Shown piece after piece: positions 27,432 to 36,205 of a stretch of 64,000 bases of DNA (position 1 is its first letter; each line of letters begins with the position of its first letter). A program made the position numbers and the translations under genes. The notes below the pieces were generated by a model that was given only the letters and a program-made list of their open reading frames with translations, did no database searches and was not told the origin of the DNA. Origin of the DNA: Agrobacterium vitis (GTDB taxonomy: Bacteria; Pseudomonadota; Alphaproteobacteria; Rhizobiales; Rhizobiaceae); contig NZ_AP023272.1 in the NCBI RefSeq assembly GCF_013426735.1, positions 1,594,501 to 1,658,500 on the forward strand, in the 5' to 3' direction.

Positions 27432-29330
27432 ATGCTGATTGCCGCCATCATCCGCCTGTTCGAACGCTGGGTCGATCCCTTTACCGAGCGTGCGGATCTT
27501 TGCCCGCCGAGCGGCACCACGGCGTTCGTGTGGTTTTATGTGCGCCAGGCCAAGTGGGCATTTTTTGCCATGGCGCTGTTTGGCGGCGCGGTGGCGGTGA
27601 TGGAAGCCAGCATGTTCTGGTTTGTCGGACGGCTGGTGGATCTGATCGATACTGTCCCCAAAGCCGCAGGCTGGCAGGGGCTGTTGGGTGCGCATGGGCT
27701 TGAACTGCTGGGCATTGCCGCCGTTGTCGTCTTCGTGCGGTTTGCGGTGATCACGCTGAGCGCGCTGGTCGAAGAACAGGTCGTGGTGCTCAATTTCCTC
27801 AATCTGGTGCGCTGGCAAAGCCATGTCCATGTCGCGCGCCAATCGCTGAGCTTCTTCCACAATGATTTTGCCGGACGGATTGCCACCAAGGTCTGGGCCG
27901 GTGGGCAGGCGACAGGCGATCTCCTGACCTCGCTGCTGCAAGTCGCCTGGTTCATGGTGATCTACACGATGTCCACCATGGCGCTTTTGGCGCAACTGGA
28001 CTGGGTGCTGGCAGCGATTATCGGGATCTGGGTGCTGATCTTTGCGGTGCTGGCCCGCTATTTCGTGCCGCGCATCCGCCGCCATGCCCGTGACACAGCC
28101 GAAGCTGGCTCGGCGCTAACCGGCAGGCTGGTGGATAGCTATGCCAATATCCAGACCCTGAAACTGTTTGCCCGCGAGCGGCAGAACGACCATTACATCC
28201 GGGCCGGTTTCGAGCGTTTCCAGGCGGCGCAAGCGCCCTTTACCCGGCTGATCACAGGCGTGCGTGCCTCGCTGGCACTGCTGTCGGGCGGTATGATCCT
28301 GATGATTGCCGCCGTCTGCATCGACCGCTGGTTTTCAGGGGCGATGACGGCGGGTGGCATGGCGTTTACGCTCGGCCTCGTTCTGCGCCTCAGCATGCTG
28401 CTAAACCGGATGATGACCCAGTTGAACGGCATGATGCGCAATATCGGCACGATCCAGAACGCCGCCGAGATGATTTCCCAGCCTATCGGTCTGAAGGACC
28501 GGCCTGATGCCAAGGTGCTTGCTGTCACCGGCCCGGAAATCCGCTTTGAGGATGTGTCCTTCCATTATGGCAAGCAGAAAGGCGCCATCGATCATCTGTC
28601 GCTGACCATCAAGCCCGGCGAGAAGGTCGGTATTGTCGGGCGCTCCGGGGCTGGCAAGACCACGCTGGTCAACCTTCTGCTGCGGTTCTACGATGTCGAG
28701 GGCGGCGCGATCCGCATCGATGGCCAGGATTTGCGCGAAGTGACGCAGGAAAGCCTGCGGGGCAAGATCGGCATGGTCACGCAGGATACAGCCCTGCTGC
28801 ACCGCTCGATCCGTGACAACATCCTGTTTGGCCGCGATGAGGCGAGCGAAGAGCAGCTGCGCGCCGCCGCCGACCAGGCCGAGGCGCTGGGCTTTATCGA
28901 AAAACTGGTCGATCAGCGCGGACGAGCCGGCTTTGACGTCCATGTCGGCGAACGTGGCGTGAAGCTCTCCGGCGGCCAGCGCCAGCGGATCGCCATTGCC
29001 CGGGTGATGCTGAAAGACGCGCCAATCCTGGTGCTGGATGAGGCAACCTCGGCGCTCGATTCGGAAGTGGAAGCCGCCATCCAGTCCAATCTGGAACAGC
29101 TGATGAGCGGCAAAACCGTGCTGGCCATCGCCCACCGCCTCTCCACCATCGCCAGCCTCGACCGCCTCGTGGTGATCGACCAGGGCCGTATCATCGAAGA
29201 GGGCAGCCACGACGAACTGGTGGAACGGGGCGGGCTCTACGCCGAGCTTTGGGCGCGTCAATCGGGCGGATTTCTTGGCGGCGAGGAGAGTGACGAGCCT
29301 GAGCGCTCAATGCTTGGCGTCCGTCCTTGA
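27432..29330 (+). CDS. ABC exporter half-transporter, paralogue of the 24792 gene
   Basis: This 632-residue exporter has an N-terminal membrane domain (about 35-330) and an ATPase with GRSGAGKTTLVNLLLRFYDV, VTQDTALLHRS, LSGGQRQRIA, ILVLDEATSALDSE and AHRLST. The ATPase and even the end (WARQSGGFLGGE) closely follow the exporter at 24792, which points to tandem duplication. ATG at 27432 fits the family's N-terminus; the frame is open further upstream without homology. All catalytic residues are present, so both copies look active. Confidence 0.88.
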   Translation: MLIAAIIRLFERWVDPFTERADLCPPSGTTAFVWFYVRQAKWAFFAMALFGGAVAVMEASMFWFVGRLVDLIDTVPKAAGWQGLLGAHGLELLGIAAVVVFVRFAVITLSALVEEQVVVLNFLNLVRWQSHVHVARQSLSFFHNDFAGRIATKVWAGGQATGDLLTSLLQVAWFMVIYTMSTMALLAQLDWVLAAIIGIWVLIFAVLARYFVPRIRRHARDTAEAGSALTGRLVDSYANIQTLKLFARERQNDHYIRAGFERFQAAQAPFTRLITGVRASLALLSGGMILMIAAVCIDRWFSGAMTAGGMAFTLGLVLRLSMLLNRMMTQLNGMMRNIGTIQNAAEMISQPIGLKDRPDAKVLAVTGPEIRFEDVSFHYGKQKGAIDHLSLTIKPGEKVGIVGRSGAGKTTLVNLLLRFYDVEGGAIRIDGQDLREVTQESLRGKIGMVTQDTALLHRSIRDNILFGRDEASEEQLRAAADQAEALGFIEKLVDQRGRAGFDVHVGERGVKLSGGQRQRIAIARVMLKDAPILVLDEATSALDSEVEAAIQSNLEQLMSGKTVLAIAHRLSTIASLDRLVVIDQGRIIEEGSHDELVERGGLYAELWARQSGGFLGGEESDEPERSMLGVRP

Positions 29331-29449
29331 TCTCGGGCGATAGCAACGTGTAAAACTTGACGGTGGGTTGCCAGGCAATTAGAAAACCTCTTGTCGTCTG
29401 CGAAAGATGAGGAATTGTAGATGTTGGAGCTTGTGATCATCCGCTGATT

Positions 29450-29467
29450 GTCTCGATTCGTCGAGAC
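29450..29467. other. short hairpin with TTCG loop upstream of topAI-like gene
   Basis: GTCTCGA-TTCG-TCGAGAC forms a 7-bp stem with a stable TTCG tetraloop, 120 bp after the ABC exporter and 79 bp before the toxin-like gene. It may end exporter transcription or serve as an operator. No U-tract follows. Confidence 0.4.
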
Positions 29468-29545
29468 ATCTAGCCGCATCGGCATTCAGGACACGCGCTG
29501 TCTTGGATTGCGATGCCGTGTGGATGCTTTTCTCAGGTTCTCATC

Positions 29546-29803
29546 ATGAATATTTCTCGTATTGAGCAGCGCGTTCTTCACGTGCTGGCCCAAGGTGGTG
29601 CTGTCCACTATCAACGCTCTGGCAATGGGCGAATTACCGACATCATCTGCTTTACCCGTGACGGTCACGTGTTGACCGACTGTACCTTGGAGATTTTCTC
29701 CAAACTCCGGCGCAAGCGTCTCATCGAATCCAGAGCCTCCAGTCCCTATCGGATTTCCGAGAAGGGTCGTCGCTCCGTTCGATCACAACTCGACAATCGA
29801 TAG
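29546..29803 (+). CDS. yjhX: YjhX/TopAI-family toxin-like protein
   Basis: This 85-residue protein of the UPF0386/YjhX family runs from MNISRIEQRVLHVLAQGG to CTLEIFSKLRRKRLIESR and ends in SQLDNR, with the length and pattern of E. coli YjhX. In E. coli this protein (TopAI) inhibits DNA topoisomerase I and is neutralised by the GNAT-like YjhQ. ATG at 29546 is preferred over the frame start at 29513. A yjhQ-like gene follows 11 bp later but is interrupted. This copy looks intact; toxicity is inferred from the family. Confidence 0.85.
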   Translation: MNISRIEQRVLHVLAQGGAVHYQRSGNGRITDIICFTRDGHVLTDCTLEIFSKLRRKRLIESRASSPYRISEKGRRSVRSQLDNR

Positions 29804-29814
29804 GGGATAAAGCG

Positions 29815-30321
29815 ATGGAACTGACATTTCGTCTGGAAGCAGCGTGCGATGTGTAGAGGATACACCAGATCACGCAAGAAGCTTTCAAGTCCAATCGCTA
29901 CAGCAGCGGAACCGAAGCGGCGATTATTAACGCCCTTCGTGCAGCGGACGCTTTGGCCGTTTCGCTGGTTGCTGTGGCCGATCTGGATGTGGTCGGTCAT
30001 CTGGCCTTTTCCTCTGTCACGATCGACGGTGTTCATTCTGGTTGGTTCGGCCTCGGTCCGGTCTCAGTCCTACCGGATCGACAGGGGCAGGGGATCGGAA
30101 GCGGACTAATTGAAAATGGGCTTTTGCGGCTGAAACGATGTGGAGCAAAGGGATGTGTCGTTCTAGGTGCGCCTAGCCTTTACCGTCGCTTCGGTTTCGA
30201 GCACGACAAGGCGCTGGTTCTGCCGGGGGCTGCTCCTGAGCATTTCCTTGCCTTGTCGCTTGATGGATCGGTGACGTCGGGGATCGTCGCCTATCATGAA
30301 GGTTTTTCCGCCTCCTCTTGA
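29815..30321 (+). pseudogene. yjhQ: YjhQ-like GNAT antitoxin gene interrupted by an amber codon
   Basis: From ATG 29815 (AGGGG upstream) the frame reads MELTFRLEAACDV, then TAG at 29854-29856, and continues in frame as RIHQITQEAFKSN through a complete GNAT domain. That domain has WFGLGPVSVLPDRQGQGIGS, CVVLGAPSLYRRFGFEHD and LVLPGAAPEHF, ending at 30321. Codon 14 is therefore nonsense in an otherwise full-length gene of about 168 codons. Internal initiation at TTG 29953 would lose the first strand and helix. It could be a pseudogene, a read-through product, or a sequencing error. Confidence 0.75.
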
Positions 30322-30326
30322 AAACA

Positions 30327-30355
30327 AAAGTGGCTCCGGCATCCGGGGCCGCTTT
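30327..30355. terminator. bidirectional terminator
   Basis: A 13-bp stem (30327-30339 with 30343-30355, two G-U pairs in RNA) has a CAT loop between the convergent yjhQ-like and phosphatase genes. On the minus strand TGTTTTC follows, so it best serves the gene ending at 30365. Confidence 0.6.
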
Positions 30356-30364
30356 CCTTCAACT

Positions 30365-31306
30365 TCACCCCTTCGGCAGCAGCAAATCCGTTATCAGTCC
30401 ATAATGGTTGGAGCCGAAATTCGAGGGAATGCGTGACAGCTTCGCCGCCATCAGCGGGCCGCGAATGTAGATATGGTCGATCGGCACGCCGAAGGCGCCG
30501 CCGATGATTGGCCAGGTGGCGGGCTCCAACCCGGTCGTGGTCATGCCGGTGACTTTCAGCAGTTTCTGCATGTCGGGTGCCAGCGTCGAGGCGTTGAAAT
30601 CGCCGGCCAGCAGCAGAGGGCCATCGATGCCGCTCAAGACATCACCCAGTTCTCCCAGTTCCTCCATGTGGTAGCCGTCGAAATAGGGCTTGCTCAAATG
30701 CGCGGCAGCCAGATGCAGGGCGGTGCCGCCGACTTGGATTTTCGCCATGGCGAACCGGTCGCGCCTGAGGTCGCTAAGATTGCCGACATAGACCATATCA
30801 AGCGGATATTTCGACAACAGCATCAGGTCGCAGGTCGGCGTATGCTCACCGCAGCCGATTCGGTAGGGATAGGTCTTGGCGAGCCGGTCGAGATGCAGGG
30901 AAACCGGGGCCGCCTCCATCACATAGGCGACATCCGCCTCCGATTCGAGAATGTAATCGGTGATCGCGCCACCGTTTTCCAGGTTGTCGCCCAGCACGTT
31001 GAAGGACAGGACCCTGAACGGCTGCATGTGCGCCAGATCGATCCGGGGTGTTGGCGGCAGGGTGGCCCAGATCATCCAGACGGCATGACCGGCAATAAAA
31101 ACTGTAGCGGCCAGAAGCGTCATGGTGAACAGGCCGGGGCGTAGCGCCAGGCAAAACAGCGCCATGAGCAGCATGGCCAGCCCGGCGTGCAGCTGGAGAC
31201 TATAGATTACCCCCGCACCCCAGAAACTGGTCGTATAGCGTAGGGCAAACAGGCCAAGGGCAAGTACGAGCAGGGTTGCCATGATGTGCAGCAGCATCGA
31301 TTTCAT
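30365..31306 (-). CDS. membrane-anchored endonuclease/exonuclease/phosphatase-family protein
   Basis: This 313-residue protein has three N-terminal membrane helices (about residues 5-80) and then an EEP domain. The domain shows RVLSFNVLGDN, a glutamate-containing segment ESEADVAYVMEA, LHLAAAHLSKP, LLLAGDFNAST (G-D-F-N) and IDHIYIRG with SNHYGLITDL (the catalytic D-H pair). The active site probably faces the periplasm. Related proteins cleave phosphodiesters in nucleic acids or lipids; the target is unknown. ATG at 31306. Confidence 0.82.
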   Translation of the reverse strand: MKSMLLHIMATLLVLALGLFALRYTTSFWGAGVIYSLQLHAGLAMLLMALFCLALRPGLFTMTLLAATVFIAGHAVWMIWATLPPTPRIDLAHMQPFRVLSFNVLGDNLENGGAITDYILESEADVAYVMEAAPVSLHLDRLAKTYPYRIGCGEHTPTCDLMLLSKYPLDMVYVGNLSDLRRDRFAMAKIQVGGTALHLAAAHLSKPYFDGYHMEELGELGDVLSGIDGPLLLAGDFNASTLAPDMQKLLKVTGMTTTGLEPATWPIIGGAFGVPIDHIYIRGPLMAAKLSRIPSNFGSNHYGLITDLLLPKG

Positions 31307-31607
31307 CTTCTTGCCTTTTGCGGAATTGCAGTGTCATGCAGCCTATAGGGTGCAGACTGCGTTTCTATAACGCTTTCTATTTGTTGCATGATTTATCTTT
31401 AAGCCGATTCCGGTTGCCAGCGCCATGCATCCGACCTGTTAGATGGCACAGAACGTGATTTCTGAAAAAGACGATATCCGGCAATCAAGCTTGCACCCTT
31501 GGGCTTTATAACGAGACTGCCAAAATCCCGAGGTCAACTCACAACGATTACACATGCAGATCACGAGAATTTTGCAGCGCAACAGTCACTTGCGCATTGC
31601 ACAAGTC

Positions 31608-31621
31608 TTGACTTTTTTCAA
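31608..31621. promoter_or_regulatory. FNR/FixK-like anaerobox upstream of petABC
   Basis: TTGACTTTTTTCAA fits the TTGA-N6-TCAA core of FNR/FixK sites. It lies about 370 bp before the petA start. In rhizobia oxygen-responsive regulators control several respiratory operons, so oxygen control is plausible but unproven. Confidence 0.4.
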
Positions 31622-31691
31622 ATCAGGTTCGCAGCCAAAAGCGTGAAAAACAGGGCTCTTCTCGTGTCCTGGCTCTTGATAAAGCGCAAAT

Positions 31692-31707
31692 CCCTGCAAT
31701 TGCAGGG
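31692..31707. promoter_or_regulatory. perfect 16-bp palindrome upstream of petABC
   Basis: CCCTGCAATTGCAGGG is a perfect dyad with no loop, about 290 bp before petA. The lack of a loop argues for a protein-binding operator rather than a terminator. The regulator is unknown. Confidence 0.5.
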
Positions 31708-31993
31708 GAATTTTTATCCCTGGTTTTCCTAAAGTTTTCCGCGACATGTTGCCTCTGATGCGGTTGAACACTGGACAGATTTCACCAGCGCGCATAGAAA
31801 TTGACTTGGAGGCGGAGAATCCATGGCGATTTTGTGGCGTCATGGATGCCGTCAGGGGGACCGCTGCCGTAGGACCTGCTCGTTGAGCGGGTATTGCGGT
31901 GGATGAAAAGTGATCGAGCGTCCTTTGCGGGTGAGAGTGACCCATGGCGCTCCAACGGTTTGTCGCAGGCGATGCGAAGAGGATGGTTTGACC

Positions 31994-32590
31994 GTGAGCG
32001 AACACAATACACAGACTGAAACTGCGGGCGGAGGCATGGGCGCGGGCGAGCCAACGCGCCGCGACTTCCTTTATCTCGCCACCGGCATGGCGGGCACAGT
32101 TGGCGCTGCGGCTGTGGCCTGGCCCTTTATCGACCAGATGCGGCCCGATGCCTCGACCCTGGCTTTGGCCTCTATCGAGGTGGATGTCTCGGCGCTTCAG
32201 CCGGGCATGTCGCTGACGGTCAAGTGGCGCGGCAAGCCGGTCTTCATTCGCAACCGCACCGACAAGGAAGTGGAAGAGGCCAAGGGCGTGCCGATTGCCC
32301 AGTTGAAAGACCCTGTGGCGCGCAACGCCAATGCCGGCGACGACGCCCAGGCGACCGATCTCGCCCGCTCGGCGGGGCAGGGTAAGGAAAACTGGATCGT
32401 GATGATCGGTTCCTGCACCCATCTCGGCTGCGTGCCGCTCGGTCAGGCCGGGGAATATGGTGGGTGGTTCTGTCCCTGCCATGGCTCGGTCTACGATACG
32501 GCGGGCCGTATCCGCAAAGGTCCGGCGCCGGAAAACCTGCATATTCCAAATTATGGGTTCGTATCCAATACCGTGATCAAGATCGGCTGA
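31994..32590 (+). CDS. petA: ubiquinol-cytochrome c reductase, Rieske iron-sulfur subunit
   Basis: This 198-residue subunit of the cytochrome bc1 complex is tethered in the inner membrane and transfers electrons from ubiquinol to cytochrome c1. The twin-arginine signal is [20 protein letters not shown]. The 2Fe-2S ligands are in [10 protein letters not shown] and [12 protein letters not shown] at 31994 is chosen because it gives the usual short N-terminus ([13 protein letters not shown]) before the Tat signal; the ATG at 31910 adds an unrelated arm. It is the first gene of petABC. Confidence 0.94.
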   Translation: MSEHNTQTETAGGGMGAGEPTRRDFLYLATGMAGTVGAAAVAWPFIDQMRPDASTLALASIEVDVSALQPGMSLTVKWRGKPVFIRNRTDKEVEEAKGVPIAQLKDPVARNANAGDDAQATDLARSAGQGKENWIVMIGSCTHLGCVPLGQAGEYGGWFCPCHGSVYDTAGRIRKGPAPENLHIPNYGFVSNTVIKIG

Positions 32591-32603
32591 GGGGGAGATA
32601 TTG

Positions 32604-33872
32604 ATGAGTGGGCATTCCAGTTACCAGCCTTCGAGCGGGCTGACACGGTGGATCGATCAGCGGCTACCCTTGCCGCGCTTGGTCTATGACAGTTTCATTG
32701 CTTTTCCCGTGCCGCGCAATCTGAACTACGCCTATACATTCGGCGCCATGCTGGCCGTAATGCTGGTTGTGCAGATCCTGACCGGCGTCGTGCTGGCCAT
32801 GCATTATACCGCTGAAACCACGGTTGCGTTCAATTCCGTCGAAAAGATCATGCGCGACGTCAACCATGGCTGGCTGCTGCGCTACATGCATGCCAATGGC
32901 GCGTCCTTCTTCTTCATCGCCGTCTATCTGCATATCGCCCGTGGCCTTTACTACGGCTCCTACAAGGCACCCCGCGAAATCCTCTGGATTCTCGGCGTGG
33001 TGATCTTTCTGCTGATGATGGCGACTGCCTTCATGGGCTACGTTCTGCCCTGGGGCCAGATGTCCTTCTGGGGTGCGACTGTCATCACCGGCTTCTTCTC
33101 GGCCTTCCCTTGGGTGGGTGAGTGGATCCAGACCTTCCTGCTCGGCGGCTTCGCCGTCGATCAGCCAACGCTGAACCGGTTTTTCTCGCTGCATTACCTG
33201 CTGCCCTTCATGATCGCAGGCGTGGTTATCCTGCATATCTGGGCACTGCATGTCACCGGGCAGACCAATCCGACCGGGGTTGAGGTGAAGTCAAAGACCG
33301 ACACGGTGCCGTTCACGCCCTATGCGACGCTGAAGGATGCGTTCGGCGTGTCGATCTTCCTGATCGCCTATGCCTGGTTCATCTTCTACATGCCGAACTT
33401 CCTTGGCCATCCCGACAACTACATCATGGCCGACCCGCTGAAGACCCCGGCGCATATCGTTCCTGAATGGTACTTCCTGCCATTCTACGCCATGCTGCGC
33501 GCCATCACCTTCAACGTGCTGTTCATCGATTCCAAGCTGGGTGGCGTGCTTGTCATGTTCGGTGCGATCATCGTCTTGTTCTTCCTGCCCTGGCTGGATA
33601 CGTCCAAGGTGCGTTCTGCTGTTTACCGTCCCTGGTACAAGCTGTTCTTCTGGATCTTTGTCGCCGATTGTATCCTGCTCGGCTGGCTCGGTTCACGTCA
33701 GCCGACGGATACATTCACCACCATGGCGCAGTTCGGTACGCTGTATTACTTCGGCTTTTTCCTGGTAATCATGCCTCTGCTTGGTCTGCTGGAAACGCCA
33801 CGGCGGGTTCCGAACTCGATTACCGAGGCTGTTCTGGCCAAGAACGGCAAAACAGCCGAAGCGCATGTCTGA
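32604..33872 (+). CDS. petB: ubiquinol-cytochrome c reductase, cytochrome b
   Basis: This 422-residue integral membrane protein binds hemes bL and bH. It has eight membrane helices and the quinol-site [14 protein letters not shown] segment (PEWY motif). The paired heme histidines are around [31 protein letters not shown] and [23 protein letters not shown] at 32604 is preferred over the TTG just before it and has GGGGGAG upstream. Cytochrome b and c1 are separate genes here, unlike the fused fbcH of Bradyrhizobium. Confidence 0.96.
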   Translation: MSGHSSYQPSSGLTRWIDQRLPLPRLVYDSFIAFPVPRNLNYAYTFGAMLAVMLVVQILTGVVLAMHYTAETTVAFNSVEKIMRDVNHGWLLRYMHANGASFFFIAVYLHIARGLYYGSYKAPREILWILGVVIFLLMMATAFMGYVLPWGQMSFWGATVITGFFSAFPWVGEWIQTFLLGGFAVDQPTLNRFFSLHYLLPFMIAGVVILHIWALHVTGQTNPTGVEVKSKTDTVPFTPYATLKDAFGVSIFLIAYAWFIFYMPNFLGHPDNYIMADPLKTPAHIVPEWYFLPFYAMLRAITFNVLFIDSKLGGVLVMFGAIIVLFFLPWLDTSKVRSAVYRPWYKLFFWIFVADCILLGWLGSRQPTDTFTTMAQFGTLYYFGFFLVIMPLLGLLETPRRVPNSITEAVLAKNGKTAEAHV

Positions 33873-33897
33873 GACAGGCAGGGAGAGGATAAACTCA

Positions 33898-34752
33898 ATG
33901 AAGAAGCTTGCCACAAGCCTCCTGTCGCTGGCATTCGCCACCGGTCTCGGCTTTTCCGCAGCGCTTGCGCAGGAACATGCGGAAGGCGAAACGCCCCATT
34001 ACCCCATTCATAAGCCAGCCCCGGTGGAATGGAGTTTTTCCGGGCCTTTCGGCAAATATGACAAGGGACAATTGCAGCGCGGCCTGAAGATCTACAAGGA
34101 AGTCTGTTCCGCCTGCCATTCCATGAACCTGGTTTCCTTCCGCACGCTGGAAGACCTGGGCTATTCGGAGGCCCAGGTGAAGTCCTTTGCCGCCGAATAC
34201 GAAGTGCAGGACGGGCCGAACGCGTCCGGCGAAATGTATACCCGCAAGGCCGTGCCTTCGGATCATTTCCCGTCGCCCTTCCCCAACCATGAAGCCGCCG
34301 CCGCCGCCAATAATGGCGCGGCTCCGCCCGACATGTCGCTGCTGGCCAAGGCACGCGGCATCGAGCGTGGTTTCCCGACCTTCATCTTTGATATCTTCAC
34401 GCAATATCAGGAGGGCGGGCCGGATTATATCCACGCGCTGCTGACCGGCTATCAGGACCCGCCAGCTGGCGTGACGGTGGCCGAAGGCACCCATTATAAC
34501 CCGTATTTCTCTGCCGCCTCGGCACTTGCCATGGCGCCGCCGCTCAGCGAGGGGCAGGTGACCTATGACGATGGCGCGCCGCAGACGGTTGACCAATATG
34601 CCAAGGACGTCTCGGCTTTCCTGATGTGGGCTGCCGAACCGCATCTGGAAGAACGCAAGCGCACTGGCTTCATGGTCATGGTCTTCCTGCTGATCTTCTC
34701 CGGCCTGGTCTACCTGACCAAGAAATCGGTTTATGCCAACAAGGAACATTGA
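33898..34752 (+). CDS. petC: ubiquinol-cytochrome c reductase, cytochrome c1
   Basis: This 284-residue precursor has a Sec signal peptide (LSLAFATGLGFSAALA, cleavage before QEHAEG), heme attachment at VCSACHSMN, the sixth-ligand methionine probably in the SALAMAPPL region, and a C-terminal membrane anchor (FMVMVFLLIFSGLVYLT). ATG at 33898 lies 25 bp after petB. It passes electrons from the Rieske protein to cytochrome c. A strong terminator follows the stop codon. Confidence 0.95.
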   Translation: MKKLATSLLSLAFATGLGFSAALAQEHAEGETPHYPIHKPAPVEWSFSGPFGKYDKGQLQRGLKIYKEVCSACHSMNLVSFRTLEDLGYSEAQVKSFAAEYEVQDGPNASGEMYTRKAVPSDHFPSPFPNHEAAAAANNGAAPPDMSLLAKARGIERGFPTFIFDIFTQYQEGGPDYIHALLTGYQDPPAGVTVAEGTHYNPYFSAASALAMAPPLSEGQVTYDDGAPQTVDQYAKDVSAFLMWAAEPHLEERKRTGFMVMVFLLIFSGLVYLTKKSVYANKEH

Positions 34753-34777
34753 TTTCTCCTTGGTATGACGCAAATTC

Positions 34778-34814
34778 GCAAAAGGCGGTCTTCGGGCCGC
34801 CTTTTGCTGTTTTT
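34778..34814 (+). terminator. terminator of petABC
   Basis: The stem GCAAAAGGCGG/CCGCCTTTTGC is closed by a TC-TTCG-GG loop region and followed by TGTTTTT. It starts 26 bp after the petC stop. Confidence 0.9.
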
Positions 34815-34948
34815 GTGAATGTGTTGATCAAGATAGAGGGTTTGTCTGCGATCACATTGCCTCTGGACAGCGTCTTAAATCCATTTCGATTTCAGGAAGA
34901 ATGCAGTAGGGTCCGGCGCAACTAGAAATTCCGTCAGCCGGGCAGACC

Positions 34949-35491
34949 ATGACACAGATTTCCCAGGAACTTTCCGCCGCCATCCGCTCCATTCCGGATT
35001 ATCCCAAGCCCGGCATCGTCTTTCGCGATATCACCACGCTGCTCGGCAATCCACGCGCTTTTCGCCGCGCGGTTGATGAGTTGGTGCAACCCTATGCCGG
35101 GTTGAAGATCGACAAGATCGCTGGCATGGAAGCGCGGGGCTTCATTCTGGGCGGGGCGGTGGCGCATCAGCTGTCTGCCGGTTTCGTGCCGATCCGCAAG
35201 AAGGGCAAGCTGCCGCACACGACGGTGCGGATCGCCTATAGCCTGGAATATGGCGTGGACGAGATGGAAATGCATGTCGATGCCGTGCAGCCCGGCGAGA
35301 AGGTCATTCTGGTCGATGACCTGATCGCCACCGGTGGCACCGCCGTCGGCGCGGTGCAGCTACTGCGTCAGATTGGCGCCGACGTCGTCTCCGCCTGCTT
35401 CGTCATCGACCTGCCGGATCTCGGCGGCCGCAAAAAGCTGGAAGCGCTGGGTGTTGAAGTGCGCACGCTGGTGGAATTTTCCGGGCATTGA
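34949..35491 (+). CDS. apt: adenine phosphoribosyltransferase
   Basis: This 180-residue cytoplasmic salvage enzyme forms AMP from adenine and PRPP. The PRPP-binding loop is [18 protein letters not shown]. Other family blocks are [19 protein letters not shown] and [17 protein letters not shown]. Length and start are standard. It stands after the pet terminator and probably has its own promoter in the 130-bp gap. Convergent lysE ends 18 bp later. Confidence 0.96.
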   Translation: MTQISQELSAAIRSIPDYPKPGIVFRDITTLLGNPRAFRRAVDELVQPYAGLKIDKIAGMEARGFILGGAVAHQLSAGFVPIRKKGKLPHTTVRIAYSLEYGVDEMEMHVDAVQPGEKVILVDDLIATGGTAVGAVQLLRQIGADVVSACFVIDLPDLGGRKKLEALGVEVRTLVEFSGH

Positions 35492-35508
35492 TCGCTGAGC
35501 GGGCTTTG

Positions 35509-36120
35509 TTATCGCTCGGCGAGTGCCAGTCTAATACTCATCAACAGGAATGCAGCGGAAAAGCTCCTGTAGAGGCTCTTTACCGCTCTGGGCTTTGAGA
35601 TGATGTGATCGCGCAGTCTGCTTGCCAGGCCGCCATAGATGGCGAAGACGACGAATGTCATCGCCATGAAAATGCTTGAGCAGAGGGCAAACTGCCTGAC
35701 AGCGAACGGGTCGTTGCCGTGAACGAATTGCGGCAGAAATGCCAGGAAGAACAGAGATAGTTTTGGGTTCAGCAAGTTGATCAGGACTGCTTTTCCTATA
35801 ATCCGCCCGGCGCGGTCATGCCGGTGCGGCTCCTGGCTCATATTGATGTCGCTTACGCGCCAAAGGCCAATCGCCATGTACAGCAGATAGGCGACACCGG
35901 CGATCTTGACGGACTGGAATAGGGTTTCATTGGTCGCAAGGATTGCTGCGAGCCCAAGGCTGGCTGCTGCCATATGGGGCAGAATGCCGAGCGTGCAGCC
36001 GAAGGCGGCAATGGTTGCAGCTCGCCATCCGCCGGACAGCGCCACACTCAGGGTGTAAAGCGCCCCGGTGCCGGGTGTTGCGACGATGATGAAGGATGTC
36101 AGATAAAAATCCAAGGGCAT
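35509..36120 (-). CDS. LysE/RhtB-family amino-acid exporter
   Basis: This 203-residue inner-membrane protein has six predicted helices and the family's N-terminal ATPGTGALYTLSVALSGGWR block (Pro-Gly motif in the first loop). The second half contains LINLLNPKLSLFFLAFLPQF, with the typical N-P-K-x3-F. It exports small amino acids or related metabolites in relatives. It lies 85 bp downstream of the AraC-type regulator, the usual arrangement for a regulator and its exporter, and could be the last gene of that unit. Confidence 0.88.
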   Translation of the reverse strand: MPLDFYLTSFIIVATPGTGALYTLSVALSGGWRAATIAAFGCTLGILPHMAAASLGLAAILATNETLFQSVKIAGVAYLLYMAIGLWRVSDINMSQEPHRHDRAGRIIGKAVLINLLNPKLSLFFLAFLPQFVHGNDPFAVRQFALCSSIFMAMTFVVFAIYGGLASRLRDHIISKPRAVKSLYRSFSAAFLLMSIRLALAER

Positions 36121-36205
36121 GATGGACGAGACCGGGTTGTGTTGATCCTTCCGCTTTTTTAGCTGTCGCCTGGGCTTTTGGTCTTGAATGGAATTGCAGA
36201 GGTTC

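Larger units (their letters stand above)
31307..31993. other. long control region upstream of petABC
   Basis: These 687 bp between the divergent EEP gene and petA contain no supported coding region. They hold an FNR/FixK-like box (31608-31621) and a perfect 16-bp palindrome (31692-31707), described separately. The frame upstream of petA is open back to 31910 but without protein-family similarity. Confidence 0.55.

Noticed and set aside
29953..30321. A separate 122-residue GNAT gene starting at TTG 29953
   Set aside because: The reading frame continues upstream with clear GNAT similarity to the TAG and beyond it to a good ATG, so this is the rest of an interrupted yjhQ-like gene.
31910..31993. 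ATG at 31910 as the petA start
   Set aside because: It adds an arginine-rich arm before the Tat signal. GTG at 31994 gives the usual Rieske N-terminus.
33895..34773. A minus-strand frame across petC
   Set aside because: It is antisense to cytochrome c1, which has an intact heme motif, signal peptide and anchor.
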